DNA of 64,000 nucleotides from Orobanche coerulescens (lineage: Eukaryota; Streptophyta; Magnoliopsida; Lamiales; Orobanchaceae): the NCBI GenBank assembly GCA_033398695.1, contig JAWKAU010000216.1, positions 62,001 to 126,000 of the forward strand, written 5' to 3'. This document shows positions 44,861 through 56,528 of the stretch, piece by piece (position 1 is the stretch's first letter; each line of letters opens with the position of its first letter). The notes below the pieces were generated by a model that saw only the letters and a list, made by a program, of their open reading frames with translations, had not been told where the DNA came from and did not search any database. The position numbers were made by a program, and so were the translations under genes.

Positions 44861-45329
44861 CTCTAGTAAGACAGTGTGGGCCACAGAATATACAGTAAAA
44901 ATCTTAGAAGGTAAAAGCACAATTTGCTGTACAATTTACGAAGTTAGTTCCGTAGCAGAAGCCTGTTTAGTGAGTTGTTGTAAATACAGCAACTGGGTGT
45001 TCTCCTGTTTGCTTGATGCGTACAAGGTTTTACAATGTATACTGATAAATCACATTAGAATGAAAAGAGTAAAGACTGAAAGTGAATAACGCACAGTTTA
45101 AAGTGGTTCGAGGTAAACCCCTCTACGTCCACTGGTCGTCCACACAGGAGTAAAAAGTTTATTAAAATCACTGCGTACACAACTATGTGACTTTAACTAA
45201 ATCTGTCTATGTATCGTTCGCACAGATTGATATAGGGACTTTAGCTTTCTCCATTCACACAGATTAGCTTCAAGCTCTTTCTGTCTCGCTTCTTCTCACA
45301 CAGATTGAAGCTTCATCTTCAATGCTATT
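44861..45329. other. Unassigned; possible old LTR fragment
   Basis: Contains GTGGTTCGAGGTAAACCCCT and CTACGTCCACTGG, a word combination often seen in plant copia LTRs, and CACACAGATT repeated at least three times (45220-45310). No boundaries found. Confidence 0.35.
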
Positions 45330-45524
45330 TGTTGGAATATTTTATTCCACACATTCAAATTGAGGTTTTGATGATAAGTTGATAAACAAGAAAAAACAAC
45401 AATGAAGCAAAGTAAAATAACAATGACTCAAGAAGAAGTCAAAGACACGAGAGCTGGACAGAAAAAGCAAAGAAACAAGTATTAATGCATGTTATGCCGA
45501 GAGCTCTGCATTCTGCATTGAAGC

Positions 45525-45860
45525 AGTTAGCGTGCGCTACGACTGAAATAACGCACGCTATGCATGTAAGTTAACGTACGCAAATCTAAGTACTTAACGT
45601 ACACTATAGAAGTTTGAGTTACAAGTTCAAATAATCAATCAGTCGGACTGATTCAAGAAAAGTCAAATATCACAAACGGTCATTTATGACGCATGTAATG
45701 ACGAAACATTGGCGCGCTACAACGATTATTAACACACGTTAGAGATAGAGTCAGAAGCTACTGGACTGATCTGATTAACAGGTATCGTATGCTACCATTC
45801 TATATTAACGTACGCAAGACGGCTTAGCGCACGCTAAAGGTGGAAATAGCGCACGCTCAA
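45525..45860 (+). repeat. U3 palindrome array of copia LTR I
   Basis: Sites include TTAGCGTGCGCTA, TAACGCACGCTA, TTAACGTACGCAA, TTAGCGCACGCTAA and ATAGCGCACGCT. The 16-mer TACTGGACTGATCTGA at 45759-45774 is identical to 16686-16701 in the gypsy C array. Confidence 0.85.
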
Positions 45861-46209
45861 GAGAGACATGCAGCAATGGCTAGTTTAGGCTTTGAAGCCT
45901 ATAAATACCACTTCATATGGTATTCAACACACAACAACTTCAAGGAAAGTTTATATACTTCAGATATTGTTATATCCATTATTGTTGTTGTAATTGAGCT
46001 TAATTGTTAAGAGTTCGAGTGTTTAATTCACTCAAACATACATGAGAGGAACAAAAGGATTGTAGATTTAATTCGGTGTTATTAGGATCAAGGATCTGGC
46101 ATTATTAGAATCACAACATAAATCCGAGGGATGTTTGTCTCGTACCAATAGAAATCTAGATAGGTTGATTCCTTGTCCGATAGAAAAGGAAAACAGTTTA
46201 GCTTGGACC

Positions 46210-48258
46210 TGTAATACCCGTAATTTTTATCCCCGGAAATTTTCTATTTTTGGCGGAAGTCTATTTTGACGACTTGCTTGGGACCGTTTCGTCATCCTGA
46301 GAAATGATTAATTCTATACTTTTTGTCATCCGAGTTCGCTTTGATCGCTCGTTGAATTCTGTGTTCTTTATCGATTTTTTCACGTGGGAGTTCGACTTTG
46401 TTAGATCACCATTAATTTTTGGTAACTCCAAAAATTCTGAATCTTTGCAATATTATAGAGCATCGAGTTAGCTTTCCAATGGTTCAAACGGTGAGTCAAT
46501 CGAGTCCTGACGAGAGAGTTATGGTCGCTTTAACTCACCCGCCGTTATTGCCGATCACCGCCGGCGGACTCGGCCGTGTCGTCGACACGGCCCGCGTGCA
46601 TTTCTCTTCGGATAAGCTCGAACGATCGCTGACACGCCCGACCGTGTCCCAGACACGGCCGAAGTCATGCCCGGGCCGCCGCGGGCGTCGGCCGAAGGCC
46701 CTCGGGCCGCCGCCGCAGCCGGGCAGACACGGCCGAGTCCTGTCGGCCAATCGCGTAACACGACCGCGCCGACCGCACGGCCGTGTCCGGCAGCATCAAC
46801 CCCTATAAAAGGCCCCGCAGACGCTTTTCCGCCATTTTTCACCTTCTTCCTCTCCTCTTCCGCAGCCTTGGCGTGTTCTAATCTTGAAGCCATGTTGTTT
46901 AACAACATATCCATGGAGTTTTGAGGTTCATATCATCAATCATCCGTCTATAACATCCTCCGATCTACCGACCAGTCGATTTCCTAGAAATCTAATTTTG
47001 GGGATTTTGGGTATTTTGTTCGATTTCGTCCGTTTAATCCGATTTAACTTAGGATTGTGAAGGATTGATGATTATTTAGATGTATTGTATCATTTCCTTG
47101 TTATCCCATGGTTGGATCGTATCGATTCGTTGTTTTGGTCGAGTTCTTGACCGACGCCTTGAAGGTGTCCAGAAATGTCATAGAGGGGTTTTCGGGCGTT
47201 CTACGATTATTCTTCCTCGTATGATCGATGATTTATTGAATTTATGTTGTTAGGTCGAATTCTTGTGAAGAACTCGAGTTGAAACCCTTCCGCTCGTTGT
47301 CTTCCTCGTGGTTCAAACTTCCCGGCCGAACCGTGTTCTTCGGGATCTTCTTAACGTTTATTAAGGCAAGTATACATTTATGATTGACGTTCTCGACTTT
47401 GAAAGTATGAAATATTGATGGTATGATTATTTCTAGCCACTCGGACGGGCCTATGGTCCTCTCGAGGTTTCGTAGCCTCTGGTGCGATTCCATGGTTGAT
47501 ATGAACGAACCGCTTTCTACGGCATTCATATGAAATAATGTTGGCATGCTTATTTATATCCACTCGGGACGGACCGACGGGTCCTCCGAGGGTTTCGTAG
47601 CCTCTGGTGCGATTCCATGGATAATATGAATTAACCACTCAGGGACGGACCGACGGGTCCTCCGAGGGTTCCGTAGCCTCAGTGCGGTTCCACGGTATTC
47701 ATATATGTATTGATGAGATGCTATGAGATTTAGTTATTCCGGAATACTAGTCTTACATTGACGGATATTGATGAATTGACGGATTACATTTACTTTATTG
47801 TCGAGAAGTATTATGTTTCATATTGTTATACTTGCACTAGCTATTCGACGGCTAACCCCTTTATGGGGAAATACGTTTCATGTATTTCAGGTTCCAGGAG
47901 AGCGGACAGACGGGTATCGGGTCGGCATGAAGATGATGGGCAAGTGTGATACTGTGTCTTGTCTCCGGTTATCTCTTTTGGTTTCCTCCATTCGGTGTTG
48001 TTGTCTTGGAATGGATTTTTAAATACTCGAGTATTGTATTTCGCTTCCTTGATGTTCCTACTGTGTTGCGAAGTATTGATTTGTGCGGTGATGTATATGG
48101 TTTCATTGTTTATGGTTTGAATACCATTTGTATCGTCTTTCTTTCTATTGTATGTAGACCTTATCGGTCAAGTTTATAGTTCCGCGTATGTTTAGCCTTG
48201 TGGGTCCCACTACGGCTCACGGCACTGTAATATACCCCGAATAACTTGGGGTGTTACG
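46210..48258 (+). repeat. 5' LTR of element F
   Basis: TGTAATACCCG...GGGGTGTTACG. U3 has GACACGGCC/GGCCGTGTC palindromes at 46565-46795 and TATAAAA at 46804. Mid-LTR three ~60-75-bp units occur (about 47430-47700), each with GGACCGACGGGTCCTC, GTTTCGTAGCCTC and GCGATTCCATGG elements. Relative to the 3' copy it shows many one-base deletions. Confidence 0.9.
46565..46795 (+). repeat. U3 palindrome array of element F
   Basis: Repeated GGCCGTGTCGTCGACACGGCC, TGTCCCAGACACGGCCGA, GCAGACACGGCCGAG and CACGGCCGTGTCCGG: dyads built from GACACGGCC and its inverse, immediately upstream of TATAAAA. The 3' LTR copy is at 52895-53120. Confidence 0.8.
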
Positions 48259-48262
48259 AATA

Positions 48263-48274
48263 TGGTATCGTAGC
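48263..48274 (+). other. Primer binding site, element F
   Basis: TGGTATCGTAGC, tRNA-iMet type with two changes, a few bases after the LTR end. Confidence 0.7.
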
Positions 48275-48782
48275 TTAGGTTTATGGATACCTAGGCCGCC
48301 GGTCTTTTGGGTCGATTGAGTCGGCATTTGCCCACGATATCACTACTCGCCATCATCACAAAGGCGACGGTACTTGTAAGTCCTCTCACTCTTCTTGTAT
48401 TTTTCTTAATCGTTTCGTTTATAGCTTGGTATTCTTGGGAATTGGTCACTTCGGGAATGTGCGATTTGGATTATACTTACGCACGTATGTGCCCTTCGAA
48501 TGTTGGTGAAAGTAGGAAGAATCGTGGCCGTGGTCACGGACGTGAACTCTTCCTTGAGATTTTGTTAAATTGCTAATTGCGATATTAGAGTGTATCGGTA
48601 TTATGTTGAGACTTTGTTTAGGAGTCGCATGCTAGTATCACGGAGATCTTCAACTTCACGACTTGTAAGTATGTTGTTCGGATTATTCGATAATTCTTGG
48701 TGAATTTGAATTCCCGTTGAAAGGTTGTTTGTGCGAGTGATTGCGAGTTTCGAGGGCGAAACTTATTTTAAGGGGGGTAGAG
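48275..48782 (+). other. int1 of element F, ending in hairpin and polypurine tract
   Basis: About 500 bp with no recognisable protein. It ends with AGTTTCGAGGGCGAAACT (48746-48763) and AAGGGGGGTAGAG, the standard 3' junction signals, directly before LTR G. Confidence 0.7.
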
Positions 48783-50147
48783 TGTAATACCCCAATTTTT
48801 CGGATATATTTTTTTTCGTTTATATATTGGATATTGTGGATGGTTAATTATGCTCGAGGACGTTGTGAACGTTTGAAAATGTTATTGAATTGAGTATATG
48901 TATTGATTTTGCCGTATGCTCGTATTTGGTATGTCATGACTTTGGACAGGAATTGTTGAAATTGGCTAAGTATGGAATTATTACGTACGTTAATAAGGTG
49001 AGATTACGTACGTAAGATTGGCATGGTTACGTACGTTAAGGCTAAGGTATTACGTACGTAATACCCGGCATCGGACAGAACCGAGTCCTGGTCGGCAGGT
49101 GGGACCCTGTTTTGGAAACTTTCGGCGCAGGATGTTGACAGGTGAGTCAACGTACGTGTTACATACGTTATACAGGACGTGTTACGTCGTAACACAACCA
49201 TTATCAGATCAGCAAGTCAATGGTATATTACGACGTTGTATGGTATAGGTTACGACGTAATGGATCGCACGGATTGAGACAAAGGAGTTGGTTACATACG
49301 TTATGGATTTTGGATTACGACGTTAAAGTTGTTACGCACGTTAAGAAAGGACACCTACGTACGTAATGAGAGTGCAATTTATATATCAAGTGTTGCCTTT
49401 CATTTCTCTCACGATCCTTTGAGATATTTCTCTCCAAAACTCGTCCCTCTTCACTTTTAAGAGTGTTCTAAGCACTTTTAACATGATTGTGAGCTTGGAA
49501 TCATGGAATTAGAGCTTGGTTATGGAACTATTGTTGATTCTTGAAGTGATTCCTCGTGTTATCCATATTCTATGAGGTTTATGTTGAAGGAAGATAATGA
49601 TATGCTTTGAATATGTTGATTATGATTATTGGAATCATAGAGATCTTGATGTTCTTGAGGCCATATGATGACTATGATGATTTAATGATTCTTGGAATGG
49701 AGTTCAATTATTCTTTCTTCGTGGTTCGTCCATGCAAGGTAATCCTCGTATCCCTTTGATAGTGGCTCATTTTTTTTCTTTTTGAATTACTACTTGAGAG
49801 GGAGTATGTTGGGAATCGTATATTTTGATGTTCGTCTTATTTCAATGAAAATGCATAAATTGGACTGTACTTTTATCCGCTGCGTGAGTATTTTTGAAAT
49901 GGATTTTGGTATTTTGCCAATCAAATTTTATTTTGTAAAACCGATTCCCTAAACTGAGTTTTTGGCATTTTAACCTTGATCGTTTTGACGGTATTTGGAA
50001 AATGATTTTTTTTAGTATTTGAAAAATATTACCGTCATCGGTCTTTTTAGCATTTTTGGAACGACGTGGAAATTGTGCTTAGCCTGGTAAATCCTTGTGA
50101 GAAGGGTTTACGGCGTGTAATATTCCTGTGAGGATCAGGGTGTTACA
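48783..50147 (+). repeat. LTR G inside element F
   Basis: Starts TGTAATACCCC and ends AGGGTGTTACA; 1365 bp. U3 has at least eight TTACGTACGTAA-type palindromes (48963-49370) upstream of a TTTATATATC box (49378). The last ~70 bp resemble the end of the A LTR (AGCCTGGTRRATCCT, GGCGTGTAATA). Flanks TAGAG and ATTAT do not form a duplication, so it is not an independent insertion. Confidence 0.8.
48963..49370 (+). repeat. U3 palindrome array of LTR G
   Basis: TTACGTACGT(T/A)A occurs at least four times near 48980-49060 and once near 49358. Variants TTACGTCGTAA, TTACGACGTAA and TTACATACGTTA lie between. All contain ACGT cores. Confidence 0.85.
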
Positions 50148-50151
50148 ATTA

Positions 50152-52493
50152 TGGTATCATGTGATAATGTTATACGAGATTTATTGGAATTGTAATAAGA
50201 AATTTCGGATGTTGATATGATCATTGAGATCTTCTTCATATGGTGATAAGGGTTTTGTTGCGATTCTTGAGATTGTATGAATGACATGATGAAGAAAATG
50301 GTAACATGGAGATATATACCTCGGAGATGTTGTTCAACGTGATTTCGGATATTTCATGTTCTTGAAGAACTCTTGAATTATACGAGGTGATGAAATTTTT
50401 TTGAAGTGTTGATGTTTTGAAAATGAATATGGAATATTCATATCTAGAGCTAAACTATGTGTTGGAAATAATGTTCGTATAGGAATACGAATGTGATTAT
50501 GAGTTTGATGAGACTATTATTCATCTCGAATTTGGAAGCCCATACGTAGGAGCAAATATTCAAATCGAATGATTGGATTGTTTGATAACCTTTTTAATAT
50601 GATTATCTATTATTTTGAACCAATCGGATGATTCGAATTGATGACGGTTATAAGTAAATTTTAACGATGGATTTACGAGAAGGGAACCTTGTAAATTCGT
50701 ATTTAAGAATTGAGTTTGGAACATTTAGACCCTTATTATTGGTCCGAATTGGTTGTCGATATGATCATCATTTTTCACTCGTATTGTGGACAAGATTTGT
50801 AAGTGTCTCGAGTTGGATTGTTCAGATCGTGATTAGTCGAGATATGGTAAAACGATTGAGTTCGTGGTTTGGTGGTATTGATATTGGTCGTCATCGAACC
50901 GGTTGATTATCAATCCTTCATTTTACAATAAGGTATGATATTTGATCGTGAATTATGACTTGTGTTGCGGTTAAGGTTGAAGGGTTCGTAGATTAACTTG
51001 GTCGAGATCGAGGGAATTCGTAAGACGAAATAAACCGAATTGGTACAATGACTTTGTATTGATATCGAGACAAGTTTTATACTCGTACTAATCAATGAGA
51101 CTAATGTTATCGTGTAGGCGTACGATTGTGTGTATCATTTTGGGACTTGGCCTCTTTATGATTGTATTGATGTCGTGGGATTGGTTGACACGACGCTCCG
51201 GCAAATTATGCCAAATGTTACTATTGTTTGTAAAAGGCCGGTTCGAGGCATTGCGATACTTGTTGGTTAAGTCATTTGTCGATTGCGGTTCGCGGTATCG
51301 ACGTATCGATTGTGATTGTGATGGATGTTCCATTGAGATATTGTGGTAATCGTCGTCATTGACATCGGTGTTTTTCTATTAATATTATATTAACCAATGA
51401 GAGACGTTTGATATATCCTTTTATCATCTCCGTTTCGGTGGTCGGTTTAAGACACCGGACATCCATTCTATCGTATCATTGTTTATTGATTGACCGCTCT
51501 AAGGTAATCGAGGTATTGAATTGGGATTATCGAAGATAATTCCCATCCGTTGTCAAAAATATTCTCATCCGTTGTATCGTTGTTATCGATCGCCATTCTA
51601 CTTAATCGAAGTATTGAATTGGGACCGCCGAGGATAGTTCCCATCCGTTGAATTATTATTGTCGTGTTGGCGATTCAAGGCAAGACACTATTTTCTTGTG
51701 AACTCGGTAATTTTGTGATCTTTGAAGGTTGAGGATTTTCCCGAATTGTGTTGTGATCGTTGCTCGTGTTAATCGGTCCTTAGGGAAATTCCGATCCCGT
51801 GATGGTTGTTTTGAATATCGTTGGTCGTGTCGATCTTTTATTATTCGTGTGTCATCGTTCACTTGGTGAGTCGTATGATCCATATGGATGTTTTATCCCT
51901 TGAGTTTCGTTGTCATGTTGTATCGTGGCATATCCGAATCATGTCTGCGTGCCGATTGGTTATGTGTAGGATTTTTAGCCGGGCACTCGATGGTCATGCG
52001 TGGATATTTCCGCATTGGACCGTGCACACGAGACGTAGTTCTTGAGGCTAATTAGGTACATTGTCACACGTATATTCGGATTCCGTATACGGTGGACATG
52101 TGCATGGACACATTTCGGATCGGGCGTCGTGATGTCCCTCTTGAGGTTTATTGATTGATCGTTCGTAGTCCATGTTGTATTGGATATGTCCGACGATTTC
52201 CGATCGTTGTTCATACGCCGAGGGGTATGTCCGACAATGTTTGCTCCTTTGAGATCTCAGATTGTGATGATTTACTGACTTTGGGTGTTGGCTTCGTGCC
52301 ATTGTGATATATCGGTATTTCCGTTGGAGCCTTCGGGCATTGTGAATTCGTATCTTTTCGGCATTGGTTTGGTTTGCCTTCGAGTAATGTATTGTGGTGT
52401 TCTATATTGATGATTCGCCGTTTGGGCGTAAGTTTCGATTCTTGTGCATCTCGTTGAGTTTTTCTGGCGAAATATTTCTTCTCCTACTGCTTT
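50152..52493 (+). other. int2 of element F, LTR-derived mosaic
   Basis: Begins with TGGTATCAT (primer-like). No coding motif. A ~100-bp tandem pair with GTATTGAATTGGGA and TTCCCATCCGTTG lies at about 51500-51655. The segment 51960-52310 resembles the U5 part of the C LTR (about 18030-18340): TTTTTAGYCGGGCAC, GATGGTCATG, TTGGACYGTGCACACG, CTAATTAGGTACA. Confidence 0.6.
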
Positions 52494-52529
52494 AAGTTTC
52501 GGACGAAACTTCTTTTAAGGAGGGTAGAA
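52494..52529 (+). promoter_or_regulatory. Hairpin and polypurine tract, element F 3' end
   Basis: AAGTTTCGGACGAAACTT (52494-52511) then TTAAGGAGGGTAGAA, abutting the 3' LTR. Confidence 0.8.
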
Positions 52530-54598
52530 TGTAATACCCGTAATTTTTATCCCCTAAATTTTCTATTTTTGGCGGAAGTCTATTTTGACGACTTGCTTGG
52601 GACCGTTTCGTCATCCTGAGAAATGATTAATTCTATACTTTTTGTCATCCGAGTTCGTTTCGGTATCGTTCTGTTGAATTCTGTGTTCTTTATCGATTTT
52701 TTCACGTGGGAGTTCGACTTTGTTAGATCACCATTAATTTTTGGTAACTCCAAAAATTCTGAATCTTTGCAATATTATAGAGCATCGAGTTAGCTTTCCA
52801 ATGGTTCAAACGGTGAGTCAATCGAGTCCTGACGAGAGAGTTATGGTCGCTTTAACTCACCCGCCGTTATTGGCCGATCATCGCCGGCGGGACTCGGCCG
52901 TGTCGTCCGACACGGCCTGCGCTGCATTTCTTCCGGATAAGCTGGAACGATCGCTGACACGCCGACCGTGTCCCGTGACACGGCCGAGTCATGCCTGGGC
53001 CATTGTCGGGCGGAGTCGCTGTCGGAAGGCCTCGCCGCCCGCGGTGTCAAGCGAGACACGGCCGAGTCCTCGCTGCCAATCAGGTAACACGACCGTGCCG
53101 ACCGCACGGCCGTGTCCGGCAGCGCCAACCCTATAAAAGGCCCCGCAGACGCTTTTTCGGCCATTTTTCACCTTCTTCCTCTCCTCTTCCGCAGCCTTGG
53201 CGTGTTCTAATCTTGAAGCCATGTTGTTTAACAACATATCCATGGAGTTTTGAGGTTCATATCATCAATCATCCGTCCTATAACATCCTCCGATCTACTG
53301 ACCAGTCGATTTCCTAGAAATCTAATTTTGGGGATTTTGGGTATTTTGTTCGATTTATCTGTTTAATCCGATTTAACTTAGGATTGTGAAGGATTGATGA
53401 TTATTTAGATGTATTGTATCATTTCCTTGTTATCCCATGGTTGGATCGTATCGATTCGTTGTTTTGGTCGAGTTCTTGACCGACGCCTTGAAGGTGTCCT
53501 AGAAATGTCATAGAGGGGTTTTCGGGCGTTCTACGATTATTCTTCCTCGTATGATCGATGATTTATTGAATTTATGTTGTTAGGTCGAATTCTTGTGAAG
53601 AACTCGAGTTGAAACCCTTCCGCTTGTTGTCTTCCTCGTGGTTCAAACTTCCTACGAACCGTGTTCTTCGGGATCTTGATAACGTTTATTAAGGCAAGTA
53701 TAAATTTATGATTGTACGTTCTCTACATTGAAAGTATGAAATATTTATGGTATGATTATTTCTAGCAACTCCGGGACGGGCCTATGGTCCTCTGAGGGTT
53801 TCGTAGCCTCTGGTGCGATTCCATGGTTGATATGAACGAACCGTTTCTACGGCATTCATATGAAATAATGTTGGCATGCTTATTTATATCCACTCCGGGA
53901 CGGACCGACGGGTCCTCTGAGGGTTTCGTAGCCTCTGGTGCGATTCCATGGATAATATGAATTAACCACTCCGGGACGGACCGACGGGTCCTCTGAGGGT
54001 TCCGTAGCCTCTGGTGCGGTTCCACGGTATTCATATATGTATTGATGAGATGCTATGAGATTTAGTTATTCCGGAATACTAGTCTTACATTGACGGATAT
54101 TGATGAATTGACGGATTACATTTACTTTATTGTCGAGAAGTATTATGTTTCATATTGTTATACTTGCACTAGCTATTCGACGGCTAACCCCTTTATGGGG
54201 GAAATACGTTTCATGTATTTCAGGTTCCAGGAGAGCGGACAGACGGGTATCGGGTCGGCATGAAGATGATGGGCAAGTGTGATACTGTGTCTTGTCTCCG
54301 GTTATCTCTTTTGGTTTCCTCCATTCAGTGTTGTTGTACTGGAATGGATTTTTAAATACTCGAGTATTGTATTTCAGTTTCCTTGATGTTCCGGCCTGTG
54401 TTGCCGAAGTATTGATTTGTGCAGTGATGTATATGGTTTCATTGTTTATGGTTTCGAATACCATTTGTATCGTCTTTCTTTCTATTGTATGTAGACCTTA
54501 TCGGTCAAGTTTATAGTTCCGCGTATGTTTAGCCTTGTGGGTCCCACGGCGGGGCTCACGGCGCTGTAATATACCCTGAATAACTTGGGGGTGTTACA
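52530..54598 (+). repeat. 3' LTR of element F
   Basis: TGTAATACCCG...GGGGTGTTACA. TATAAAA at 53132, palindromes 52895-53120, three mid-LTR units from about 53770 to 54038 with more regular spacing than in the 5' copy. Confidence 0.92.
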
Positions 54599-54869
54599 GG
54601 ACCGACAACAAGACAAGAGCATAGCGGTTTATCTTGGGCCGATAGAAGACAAGATTGTAACGGTTTACCTCAGACCGATAGAAGACAAGGCGGCAAGGTT
54701 TATCTTAAGCCTATAGAAAAAGATACGAAGAGAGGACGTAGGTATATTTGGCCGAACCTCTATAAATCTTGTGTCGTTTATATTCTGCATTTTCGTATCG
54801 CTTCCGCAAACGCAAAAGAGTGTGAAAACTCATATCGCACTATTCAAGTAGCGGTACCAAATCCCAACA

Positions 54870-54885
54870 ATTGGAATCAGAGCTC
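54870..54885 (+). other. Primer binding site of copia element I
   Basis: ATTGGAATCAGAGCTC directly after the CCAACA end of LTR I; tRNA-iMet type with one change. Element H begins six bases later. Confidence 0.7.
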
Positions 54886-54890
54886 GTATC

Positions 54891-56528
54891 TGTAATATCC
54901 GTACCTATCCATTTTTAGCAGTTTCCATTTCTGGTGTATGTCTATTTTTATCGACTCGTTTGTAACCGTTTCGACATTTTGAATCTACTTTACTCTTGGA
55001 CTTTTTCCATTTGGTCGAGTTTTGGTTATGTTTTCACGTAATTTCATTTTATGACATATTTTGCCGTATGAACGTTCGATTCTCGTAAAATTCATTTGTT
55101 TTCGTTGTTTCTTGGTTTCTGCAAGTTCGTATGGTTGAGTTGGTCGTGTGGAGACTTTCGGTTCGTTAATCTGACGTCGTTTCGTGATTTTCGGGCACTT
55201 GGGCTATTTTTGTAATTTCCTAATAGTTTAGGGAATCTCATTTTCGTTGTCGCATTACGGACCCTCCGGTGGTCGGAATTATATTTTCTTTCAGCGCTTA
55301 GCTCCGTCGTCTTGTATACTTCGTGTTTATGTTTCTGGATTCTGGCCTTGTCGTGCGTTTCGAGATTTGTACCTCGCAACAACAGATCACTGATCCGAAA
55401 GATCTTGAACTGCTAAGTAGGTAGCGCACGCTACTCCTTTCCCCTTGCGTGCGCTATCGATGTGTTGCGCTAACTAGTTGTTAGCGTGCGCTATCGGGTA
55501 GTATTTAGCGCGCGCTAAGCGTGTCTAGCGCACGCTAACGATGTCGGGCAGTAGCTTCGGGACTGTTTATAAGCCCCGTTAGCGCGCGCTACTTGTGTTA
55601 GTTAGCGTGCGCTAACTATGCAGTTTAAATAGATCAGCAGCAGTTCAGAAACAGCATTTTTTACTCTTTACTTTCGTTTTCTTCACGGGGCGACTCCAGC
55701 GGGCGATTCGTTTCAGTTTTGGTCGGAGAATTCTTCGTGTTCCATCACCGTAGAATCGTGTTAGCATATTACCATCAACGTAATCATCCTCTATCGTCCG
55801 AATCTGAGGTATTTTCTTCAGGAACCCTAACTCGTCTATTTTGGGGGGTTTTCGGGTTTTTCGTGATTGATTCCGAATTCTTCATGTATGTTGCGAAATT
55901 TCTTACCGATTGTTGTTATTGGGTGATTCCTAATCCGTTTTCCTGGAATTAATCCGTGAATTGCTGATACGGGGAGATTTTGCGTAAACCCCCGCCCGTA
56001 TCGATTGATCGTTCATTATCGTAGTTTATAATCGGGGTTATGGGTGTATTCCAATTGATTATTGTTGTCCATTGGGACTGAACTATGTTGATCCTTCGTT
56101 TAGGAACCGTCGTTTTCCACCCAGACCGTTCGTAGTCGTATTTCATTTCCGATTCTTCAAGAATGTCTCAAAGGCAAGTACTTTACATTTGTTTACATGT
56201 TCAAGTATTTGAATTATGGCCCCCGTGGTTGTTGTGGATGGATATTTGTATGTTCACCTAGGGACGGTCCGACGGGGCCTCTAGGGATACGTATTGCCGT
56301 GTGTGTGCGTATCATGAACTGTGGTTAACCACCCAGGGATGTCCGACGGGGCTCTGCGGGGTACGGTGGCCGTGAGTCTCGTACCAAGGTTAACTTTGAA
56401 TTGTTTTGTTGGAGAAAATGTGTTTTGTGCTTGTGCATCGTAAATATTCCGGAATATAAATGATTTCTAAAAATAATTTTTGGCGCATATATTCAGCTGA
56501 TTAGAATGTAGTTCAAATGGATTGTACT
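54891..56528 (+). repeat. Partial gypsy LTR H
   Basis: TGTAATATCCG start at 54891; the 3' end is cut by element D at 56529. U3 carries TAGCGCGCGCTA-type palindromes (55418-55620) just before TTTAAATA (55624). Then GCGACTCCAGCGGGCGATTC leader, a CAAAGGCAAGTA motif at ~56170, and two units with GGGA(C)GGTCCGACGGGG cores (56255-56390). The 5 bp before it are GTATC. Confidence 0.8.
55418..55620 (+). repeat. U3 palindrome array of LTR H
   Basis: Seven or more sites: GTAGCGCACGCTAC, TTAGCGTGCGCTA (twice), TTAGCGCGCGCTAA, CTAGCGCACGCTAA and TTAGCGCGCGCTAC among them. Spacing is about 20-40 bp and the last site is adjacent to the TATA-like box. Confidence 0.85.

Larger units (their letters stand above)
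46210..54598 (+). mobile_element. Element F: complete non-autonomous LTR element with a third, internal LTR
   Basis: Two ~2.05 kb LTRs (46210-48258 and 52530-54598) and a perfect 5-bp duplication GGACC (46205-46209, 54599-54603) prove one insertion event. The interior has no recognisable gag or pol. It instead contains a different LTR, G (48783-50147), with a hairpin and polypurine tract on its left and a primer-like site on its right. Structure: LTR-F, int1, LTR-G, int2, LTR-F. It inserted in copia LTR I. Confidence 0.9.
45330..54869 (+). repeat. Copia-type LTR I, split by element F
   Basis: Starts TGTTGGAATATTTTATTCC at 45330 and ends CCAACA at 54869, followed by a primer-like ATTGGAATCAGAGC. 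Element F (46210-54598) sits inside; removing it and one GGACC gives an LTR of ~1.15 kb. U3 has the TAGCGCACGCTA-type array (45525-45860) and TATA at 45900. Across the F insertion, imperfect ~40-bp units with CCGATAGAA...GGTTTA continue, which confirms the join. The rest of element I is not in the window. Confidence 0.85.

Noticed and set aside
46419..46924. Overlapping frames rich in Arg, Pro and Gly
   Set aside because: Same cause in the F LTR U3; the copy at 52741-53317 changes frame through indels.
48783..50147. LTR G as an independent solo LTR inserted in F
   Set aside because: No target duplication (TAGAG versus ATTAT), and it has polypurine and primer signals on its two sides.
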